Origin: Linnemannia schmuckeri
Taxonomy: Eukaryota > Mortierellomycota > Mortierellomycetes > Mortierellales > Mortierellaceae
Reading direction: 5' to 3'
NCBI GenBank assembly: GCA_029449235.1
Contig: JANATG010000003.1
Coordinates: 1,054,001 to 1,118,000, forward strand
Length of the DNA: 64,000 bases
The notes under the pieces were generated by a model that was given only the letters and a program-made list of their open reading frames with translations, made no database searches and was not told the origin of the DNA. Made by a program: the position numbers and the translations under genes. Positions 57,601 through 64,000 of the stretch are shown here, piece by piece. Numbering within the stretch: the first letter of the stretch is position 1; every line of letters starts with the position of its first letter.

Positions 57601-57732
57601 ACAGGGACACCTCCTCCCATCCAGCACACTGTTGATTCTACGGGATCGATTGCGCCCACTACCCAAATCAGCAGGCGAGACACAAGCGTTTGTTCTGGTC
57701 GCTGTCTTGGTGGTAGTGTATGCGAGTGGTAA
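54619..57732 (+). CDS. Leucine-rich-repeat protein with C-terminal CxxC..CxxxC zinc-like module
   Basis: Single exon, 1,037 residues from the ATG at 54619. The frame stays open to an earlier ATG at 54211, which would add 136 residues. Residues 1-330 are Ser/Thr/Pro/His-rich. Residues about 336-564 contain at least eight LRRs of the LxxLxLSxNxLxxLP type (LTELDLSRNRLESLP, LNYLNLSHNLFTEIP, LRELDLSHNKLRFLP, LDTLDLSENLLCVIP). A disordered acidic/Ser region follows. Near the end C861-x2-C864-x29-C894-x3-C898 (CAWCRRPY..FCSVACW) looks like a zinc-binding fold. The LRR-plus-CxxC combination occurs in fungal LRR proteins of unknown role; I cannot assign a pathway. The LRR class resembles Ras-type scaffolds such as SHOC2 or Sog2, by repeat pattern only. 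Confidence 0.85.
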   Translation: MSIQKDRPASIKLNNNLYTRRSTSTNSSYSSSLPTTSTALPSSSGSLSSSPLLPSAQSDHLPISSSSTMTAVVFPSRDPTPKISPLERSTTVYAPVPSEGWTDIGTSDRDAKVFAPTSRAIQSRAMSVSPPSPSQAHGHHRSNSSSNNIYASALPPRPPMFSTYSIPPAVSSSTSTSHLFPQGASSSRRTSASSSFSSSLMAKPKPNSFDNFSSHFHSHPHSHSHTSSSTSSPDNGDDVMDIESCIDNPILAPLGRHVNKRRTHRRADKGHIDINVVPPTSTSTFIQEQERESHAPVTSLILRRRRLDCAQLDSYLQNLQPTLDPQTMSILQPPLLHLTELDLSRNRLESLPDQITSLVPHLNYLNLSHNLFTEIPLELCLLTELQVLIMSQNRIQGPVPDKICSHLTQLKTLKLCANQITSLPDSLAHLNKLESLSMGSVYGGNLLTTFPADCVRFMTSLRELDLSHNKLRFLPVDIGHPYSHLRQLVASDNKLEAIPKSIGLCRELRSLNLGRNQLTSLPTEIADLKQLDTLDLSENLLCVIPGDVADFLTKTTLLLTGNPFTRGYCDASRNPVSEIGGLGVNYPSDEERYSAVLKSLSRRAILNSAASSSTSHTPTLAHPGGPRESPRLAPTAGTGAEHDYEMDQDERLDYHLYYTRHALSSRPPSRAESINSLNEGGATGSDYGSSHGGSWMEPYGSGTGTSTPRVNVEAVVSDIDSFFDYIPSSLATSIHATVTTAISSSSLTVEPSIFDSTLSGSSSSASSQPPLSAPIATPGSPPSPDAAEELTQSQDYAVTMPQYHSDTPFQGGRPVATSAPSFFPTLKELAARAVLHGGNPLPLEYIPEPIIDYLQPGARPCAWCRRPYVKEWVSSVRVKSYLGHPAVARRVRFCSVACWKSASAQLEAEEASGPTAFVISPGATTGHLPPVVTVHCAGGDNQDDEKPPNLLDSPFSSPTTPLGSSMSRLDAMMQGMKVCKGGQTYWPVIARERRTGTPPPIQHTVDSTGSIAPTTQISRRDTSVCSGRCLGGSVCEW

Positions 57733-58779
57733 CTGGTTACTCGTCAATCTTCTCTTAGTTTTTTTTTCTTCACATGCAACATATCAGACAAGCACCAATC
57801 TGTACCACTCTCTCTGTACCATAGTCTAAAGCGCAACTACTACATACATAAACAAAACAAATGGATGCGATTTTTGCCATGTTGACTGAAAATAACAACA
57901 CATACAAATAACGCCGAAGTAAACAAACAAACAATACCGAGATGCATTCGTCCGAATTTCTGAAGGGGCCAATGTTTATCTGATCTTTTATTGGTGTCTC
58001 TGGAAGGAAAACGCTTTGACTCTTTTTTTTTTCTTTTTTTTTGTCTCTGTTTGGATCTGATAAAGGGGCAGGGTGTAGTACTATGGGGCAAATGGCATAT
58101 GGTAACAAGGCAAAGAGGACAAAGGGTGAAATGTAGTAAAAATAGGGTACGCTTATTATTATTTGGGCTTGTCTAAGGTTTCTAAGGATAAAGAAATAAA
58201 TAAGAGAGAAAAAGAAAAGAGGAGAGAGGGGCCTATTGGTGCTCAAGGTGGGAGGCTCGCAGGGCCTTTTCCGTCCAGGCAACGCATTGCATGTCTGAAT
58301 TCATCGCCAGTGAGGTTTCACCAACCAATGCCACAAGGTGCTGGAATTTGCTCAAAGTCTAAGCCCGGACCACGTAAGTATTCGCGTTTATCGACTGGAG
58401 ACAATGATTCAAACTCCACATCTGACGACGATGCCATTGAAGAGGCAGAAGCGGACTCGGTATGTAAGAAGCGCTTGGTCAAAAAAAGACGCCCTCACTT
58501 TATCTCACGTCCTAATTTCGCTTTCTCCGTTGCTTTTCTCCGGAGCGGGCACGGTCGTGCTAACAATAAGAACACACCCGTTATCCTTACTTTATTTTTT
58601 TTGTCTTCCATCGAAAACAGGCTTTCTCTCTCCCCTCGACAACCTTTCGTCTATTCGCGTTCTTCTTGTTGACATTACACAAAGGAGGCTCAAAATAGAC
58701 AACCAAAAAAGAAAAATCACGGATGATAATTATTCGACAGAGCTGTGATAAAGTGAAAAACTAGGTTATATGCATTAAG
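57733..58779. other. Convergent intergenic region between the LRR and DUF3712 genes
   Basis: AT-rich 3' flanks on both sides. Within 58284-58748 the plus strand has several coding-like fragments with good splice-like borders (GTAAGT at 58376, GTATGT at about 58460, AACAG at about 58620), but I could not join them into one consistent frame. Confidence 0.4.
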
Positions 58780-61700
58780 TTATGTACGAGCCCATGCTCC
58801 CATGCCATGGACATCCTGGGCAGCTTCCTTTGGATAAGACAGTTCGACCGCTCTCTTCAGCCAGCCCATATACGCAGCAGTATCTTCCCGGATAGGCTCA
58901 ACAGCAAGATGTTTCTGCATGAGTACCAAATCCCGATCAGACATACCAAACAACGACTTTGATGACAACGCTGCTTCAATAGCCTCAGCCTCGAAACCTT
59001 GATCATCGCTCCTCTTCTTGAATCCAAAGCCCATTCCAGTAAGGCTGAACTCAATCTTCAAGAACACGCCGACCTTGTCCTGGGCATAAGTGATTCCAGC
59101 TTCGTACCCAGCACCTTTGTTCCCGTCGACGGTCGCGATAATCTTGGCCGTCAAATCGACGTAGACCATGGCGCCAGTGAGAACACCGAGGTTGGCGGGG
59201 ATGAACCGAGTGATCATGAACATCCAGAAATCATATGATGACGCGATTTGGACCTTGACCATGGGGGAGGTATCGATGCCGTTGGGTTTGATTGGGAAGG
59301 TCTGGACGACGTTGATGCTCCCAAAGGGGTAGGATTGCCAGAATACGTCCGCGGCGAGATTGTGGATCCAGAGGGTGACAGGGAGAGGGTTCAGGATCTG
59401 GACCTGGAGCATGACCTCATTGGTGCTAAGGAACTGACCCACAGACGTGTTTCCACCACCTCCGACAATGAGTTTCGGTGGAGGGTTCATTCCGGGAACC
59501 ACACTTGACATCTTGAGGTTTTCCATGATGGGTGCCAGTGAGACAATGGGACTTGAGCTGGCGTCACCATAGATTGATGCTGCAAAGTTGGCGCCCTTGA
59601 TGTATTGCGTAAAGAAGGCGTCGCGGAAGACGGGGTCCTTGGGCATGAAATGAACTCGGGCCTGAAGAGGGTTCGCCCCAGGGGCAAGACGAAGGTTAGG
59701 GATAAGTACGTCTCCGATATAGGCTGTCATGTTTTGGACAGAGGCAATGATGTGCAGTGTTGCTGGTCCGGCTTCGACAGTAAAGATGGAAGGGTTGGGG
59801 ATGTTGACGGTCGCGTTCAGGATGACATAGTCCACCGTCGATCCGGCAACCACGATCCCGTTGAGTTCTGGCTTCATCTTGCCAAAGTTGATACCCTGCA
59901 GCGCCAAACTGGTGTTGAAGGGGACAGTAATGTTGACATTGCCTAATGCGGTCGAGGCTGCGCTCTTGGCACTTCCCAGGATATCAAAGGTGGCCGAGTC
60001 CTGTTGGGTTACTGCAATTAAAAAGTCTGCAAAGGCACCACGAGCCTGAGGTTGGATGGGCATCGAAGAGGTTGGTAATGTGAACGAAATGTTGTTATGA
60101 GCCATGTCGGACGAGGTTTGGTTCCAGAGTGCTGTTGTAATATCGGCGATGGGCGTCCCCTTATATCCGAGAGTCAAGAGTGGTTCGTAGATATTAGTGA
60201 TGTTGAGTGTCATGTTGAAGGGCAGTTGGAAGGCAGCGCTGATACCAGGCGAGGCGACGATGGGAGCCCAAGGCTGATCGGGCGTCATCTTCAAGTTCAA
60301 TCCTGCAATGTTGATCTGCTTAATAAAGTTCAATGGTGTCGGTGGCAGTAAGGGGATAGACATTTTGGTCGAAGTAATGGCGGTCGTGATCCAGGAGACT
60401 GGGTGGACACCATCGGGGAGGACAGAGACACCCTGACCGTAGGCAGTGGTAGGAATGTTGGCAAGGTAATTGGATACCATTGACGAGAGTTCCTGCAGAG
60501 CAATGGGATCAGTCTGTCGAAGAATGGTGCCCTCCAAATGTAAGATGGTCTCCTGACCACCGACGAGTTTAACATTCCTGGCAGTGATTCTGCCAAGATA
60601 TGCGGTCTTGAGCTTCATGTCGAGCTCCATGGTCCCGAGCGAGATGCCGATAGGTGAAGAGTTGGGGATTGAGACCTGGATCGAGGCCAAGGCTCCTGCT
60701 CCATTGGGGGCATCTGATGGAATGTCGAATGCAAGAATCTTTAGGTTTGCGAAATTGCTCAATCCTAGTTTTCGGGTACAGGCACATACATATGTATGCT
60801 TCATGTTAGCGCAGAAAATACTTTGATGCAAATGAGCACACTCGAAGGAACAATGTACAGTATGAAGGCGGAGATATGCACTTTACCGCTGAGAGTCAAG
60901 GACTTATCCATGGTGAGGTTCTTAATGGTCCTGCCAATAACGGAGACGTTGATGGTGGCTTTCATGTTCCAGACAAACGCGTCCGCTGCCATCTAATAAC
61001 AAGAAGGGAAATGATAGACCCATAAGTCAAACCGAATTTTTATCATGAGGCGACCGTTGTTTATGTGAGAAAGTGGCGAATGGGTAGTTCACAAGAGCAT
61101 TATTTCTATTATCCACCATAACGCACATAGAAAAAAAAATGTTATGCTGTTGTGAGCCTTGCGGAAGCTCTTTTTTTTTTCGCACTGCACTGCACAGTCA
61201 GTCCAGTCTCACAAGTTCATGCATCCCAATCACTCTCTTCAAAGACTCTTCCTTCGTTTGGAGGTCAAGATGACAAAGAACGGTTATCCCTTGTCGACAT
61301 ATGCAAAGAACACTTACTCACCATGATTTTAGCAAACTCGCCAAACAACACCGGGTCCGTAATCTGAAAAGTCGTCGCCTGCGTGAATTCTGCTTTGGTG
61401 AACGCCTTCTTCTCAATAATGCCTAAGGACATTTGTCCCACCTTGGGGGTCTGCCCGCCAGTACCATCTCTAACCCAAAACACCTGAGCAGGCTCCAAAA
61501 ACTCGACCGTGGCTGCAAACAACGAAGGAATGCCCTCGATAGCAGCCTGGACCGAGACCTGGACTGATGTCTCTTGAGGGTTGGTCATGTTCATCTGAAG
61601 AATATTCATGGTGCTGCCGTTAATCATTGCCTGGGCAACCTTAGGGAGGATGACGATCAACAGAAGGGGTATAAAGATGGCCAAAAAGACCATTGTCGAT

Positions 61701-62071
61701 ATGAGGCATAACATCCAGAACCTGCGACGACGGTAAAAAGGCCGTTGATGGGGTCGGATCGAACTCTCGTATTCGTAACCCTGGAAGGACTCTTGGTCGT
61801 TGCTGTCCGTATCCTCACTACCACTGATACCCTTCTTTTCCGAGATGGATGTGGACCTCCATGAGTTGGATGCGAGTAATTTTTCTTTCCTGCTGCTGTT
61901 ATTGCTGCGATTCCAAGAGTTGTTGGATGAAGATGTGGAGGAAGAAGGTGAGGATTTGCGCCCAGACCGAGTCGGACCTGAATTATTTGGCGCTTGGTCC
62001 TGATACTCTGTCTCGTCTTCACGATAAGGCATTTCCGACAAGTCGATATTGTATTTCTTTGAGCGCCCCAT
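58780..62071 (-). CDS. Single-pass membrane protein with tandem DUF3712-type domains
   Basis: Exons on the minus strand 62071-61322, 60992-60887 and 60764-58780 give 946 residues. Residues 1-117 are hydrophilic, Ser/Asn-rich and end in a basic RRRR cluster. A transmembrane helix follows (about 118-143, FWMLCLISTMVFLAIFIPLL), giving a predicted cytosolic N-terminus and a large lumenal or outside C-terminal part. That part has repeated beta-rich units of the form MNMTNPQETSVQVSVQA, LDMKLKTAYLGR and VNITVPFNTSLALQGINFG, with many NxS/T sequons, as in the fungal DUF3712 (LEA-like) family. Such proteins are found on vacuolar or other endomembranes in fungi; the molecular role is unknown to me. The RRRR motif before the helix sets topology by the positive-inside rule. 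Confidence 0.8.
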
Positions 62072-62782
62072 GATGGAGATGGAAAGGGAAGGGAGGGAAT
62101 AGAGGGATGTGCGCTGTTTGTTGGGTATGGATAGGGATGCAGGAGTTGCGAGATCAAAGAGTTGGGAGAAGTGATCTGTTGGATGGTTGGAACGTGAAGA
62201 AAGGTATAAAGGTGTGCGAGAAAAGAGGAATTGATGGGTGGCCAAAGAGGAAATGGCGGAATGGAATGGGATGGACTGAGGAGGGACAAGGAAAGGGTCT
62301 TTGTTCAGTAGGGCATAAGGTGGCGAGGAAGAGGGTAGAAAAAAGAATAGACAAAGGGCAGGAAGGCTGCGAGGATGAGAGAGGAAGGGATGGGAGGGGA
62401 GGAAGGGGAGGAGAAGGGGACCGAGGTGGAGGTGGAGAGAAAGGGAGCGAGAAGAAGAAAAGGAAGAGATCGAAATGTAATAAGTGATCGAAATCGACGG
62501 TCGTTCCTCATTTTTCTTTGCTTTTGGTTGATGTCAAGAAAAAGGAGCAAGGGAGTTCAGAAGGACAACGGAAAAAAAGAGCCTTTCCCTTGCCTTTCTT
62601 TCTTGCACCGCTCACTGCCCACCGTTGTGGTAATGAAGAATCAATGTACCTGGCAACAGGTACCCTTGGGATTGCGGGCAGAAGCATGTGCCTCTTTTTT
62701 TTTTCTGTTTGTAGGCAATTGTATGAGGATGTGGATGTGTCAAAATAGGGCATACAATGGGCTCAGACCATGTTCATCACCC

Positions 62783-62820
62783 TTCCTTCTTCCTTCTTCC
62801 TTCTTCCTTCTTTCCTTCTT
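62783..62820 (+). repeat. (CTTCCTT)n repeat
   Basis: Five or six tandem imperfect copies of TTCTTCC. Confidence 0.75.
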
Positions 62821-63200
62821 GTATTTATTAGTGTTTACAGAAGCAGAAGAGTGGGAGCAAGTGTACTCCCACGCCGATAACAAACATCGTACGATCACTC
62901 TTTTCATACACGCACGCCCTTACTCACACCCATTTTAGCTCTCACACGTTCCACACGTTGGGGTCTTCCATCTTCACTTTTGTTTGTAACAATGGTCGCC
63001 ACCTCCATCCAACACACTCATGCATGCATACCAATCATGTAGAAAGGCGTAAAATAAAACGGCGCTTCTACTTCTCATCGATATTTACACCTCCACCTTA
63101 CATTTCTCTAATTTTGTCCATCCTAATGCGTAACACCCGTCTTTCCCCCGCTTCTCACAACCGTACTGTGCTTGCTCTGCCTTTCTTTCTCTTCTTTCTT

Positions 63201-63203
<3 letters not shown>

Positions 63204-63235
<32 letters not shown>
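63204..63235 (+). repeat. Poly-T tract, about 32 nt
   Basis: Uninterrupted T run preceded by CTTT repeats and followed directly by GCAG. Confidence 0.8.
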
Positions 63236-63237
<2 letters not shown>

Positions 63238-63954
63238 AGTAAGGGTATATATATCTTCAGCATAGCTTAAATTCACAATCTTCAAGAATATGGTGCTGCT
63301 CGCAAAAGATTAAAACTTCTAGCATAGGAGGATAAATGCAACGTAAAAAAGGGTAATACCCATAGTACTCTTGTTCAGTAACAACGTACCGCAGATACAT
63401 ATGCTTTCTGACTTTTGTTCTTCTCCCTCGTTTTGAGTCTCCGGCCCCTTCTTCTGTTCGTCGTTCTTCTCACTCCTTCATCGTGCATGTGCGTACGTTG
63501 AGCAAGAGACATAAAAAAAGCTAATTCTCTTTTTGCTGCCAGGCACATGCACGATTAACTCGAATACGAAAGACGAGTCAACTAGAAGGGAAGTCTTGAC
63601 CCATGCAGTATACCTATCTCTTCTTGGCCTGCTATCAGGAAACGGTATGATGCAACCCCCTACCTGGGTATTTTGCATTAGTAACATTAATGCCTAAAAG
63701 CGGTACTCGTTTTAGCAGACATCATGACAAAGCGTGCAACTTATGCGACGCGTCTCTAATTTTCATACGACGTTCCTCCTAATTGTCATCACGCGTTCGT
63801 AAAATAGCTGAACTAAAAGAGTGCAAACTGTCATGTATTTTCTTTTTGCAATTCAGGCCTAAAACAACGCGCAAAATGTGGAAGAAGAGTATAAAGTCGC
63901 GGACAGACTTATATCGTTTTATTTAAAAGCAGAAAGAGAGATCCAAGGAACTAT

Positions 63955-64000
63955 TCATTTGCCAGTTCTTGAACGTTTGGCAGCAGCAGAAGCAGCAGCG
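63955..64000 (-). CDS. Possible C-terminal end of a gene entering from the right edge
   Basis: Read on the minus strand from the edge, 15 codons give an Ala-rich then basic sequence (AAASAAAKRSRTG, then K) followed by TGA at 63955-63957. Downstream on that strand the DNA becomes AT-rich, as expected of a 3' UTR. Too short to identify; it may be chance. Confidence 0.3.
   Translation of the reverse strand, partial: AAASAAAKRSRTGK

Larger units (their letters stand above)
62072..63954. other. Right-hand intergenic region
   Basis: Upstream of the DUF3712 gene: a purine-rich block on the plus strand (62140-62470), which is that gene's pyrimidine-rich leader, CTTCCTT repeats near 62783-62820, and a T run at about 63204-63235. 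No supported gene until the edge. Confidence 0.5.

Noticed and set aside
62375..62938. 187-codon plus-strand open frame right of the DUF3712 gene
   Set aside because: Purine-rich leader of the minus-strand gene read backwards; Glu/Gly/Arg low complexity.
1..64000. CRISPR arrays, bacterial operons, transposons
   Set aside because: No regularly spaced repeats, no ribosome-binding-site-led operons and no transposase or reverse-transcriptase motifs were seen. The simple repeats present are microsatellites.

Overview
This window is eukaryotic nuclear DNA from a fungus, most likely an early-diverging one of the Mortierella group (Mucoromycota). The phylum-level guess is inference. It rests on many short GT..AG introns of about 60-155 nt, roughly balanced base composition, fungal-specific families (eisosome Pil1/LSP1, a DUF3712-type protein, Set9, a Ran1/Ksp1-like kinase), and a retained SMG1 kinase, which yeasts lack. 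There are no bacterial-type operons, CRISPR arrays, tRNAs or recognisable transposons. Exon coordinates below were worked out by hand from splice signals and reading-frame continuity. For the models of Set9, kinesin-8, SMG1, Pil1, CBP80, NAA25 and the DUF3712 protein, the summed exon lengths are exact multiples of three.

Layout. Left edge to 2.1 kb: 5' part of autophagy scramblase gene atg9 (minus). 3.1-11.5 kb: a giant Set9/SUV420-type histone H4K20 methyltransferase (plus), divergent from atg9. 11.7-16.4 kb: kinesin-8 (minus), convergent with set9. 17.2-17.4 kb: a 79-residue protein gene (plus) with its own TATA-like box and AATAAA. 18.4-23.15 kb: UPF2/NMD2 (minus). 24.0-33.0 kb: SMG1 (plus, 21 exons). 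34.1-36.6 kb: eisosome/BAR protein Pil1-like (plus). 37.5-38.8 kb: intronless Ran1/Ksp1-like protein kinase (minus). 38.8-45.4 kb: a 6.6-kb stretch without a confident gene, rich in simple repeats and pyrimidine blocks. 45.4-48.9 kb: nuclear cap-binding protein CBP80 (plus). 49.1-53.4 kb: NAA25/Mdm20 subunit of NatB (minus, 16 exons). 54.6-57.7 kb: leucine-rich-repeat protein with a C-terminal CxxC..CxxxC module (plus). 58.8-62.1 kb: single-pass DUF3712-type membrane protein (minus). Right edge: possible last codons of another minus-strand gene.

How the genes work together. Three genes within about 31 kb act in mRNA quality control. UPF2 and SMG1 are head-to-head across about 0.9 kb, and CBP80, the cap-binding subunit known to stimulate nonsense-mediated decay, lies about 12.5 kb beyond SMG1. 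The remaining genes are housekeeping genes with no obvious shared pathway. The most unusual single protein is Set9: a canonical SET core followed by about 2,300 residues carrying a cysteine motif, a Tudor/PWWP-like segment, long charged repeats and a terminal chromo-barrel/Tudor-knot-like domain.
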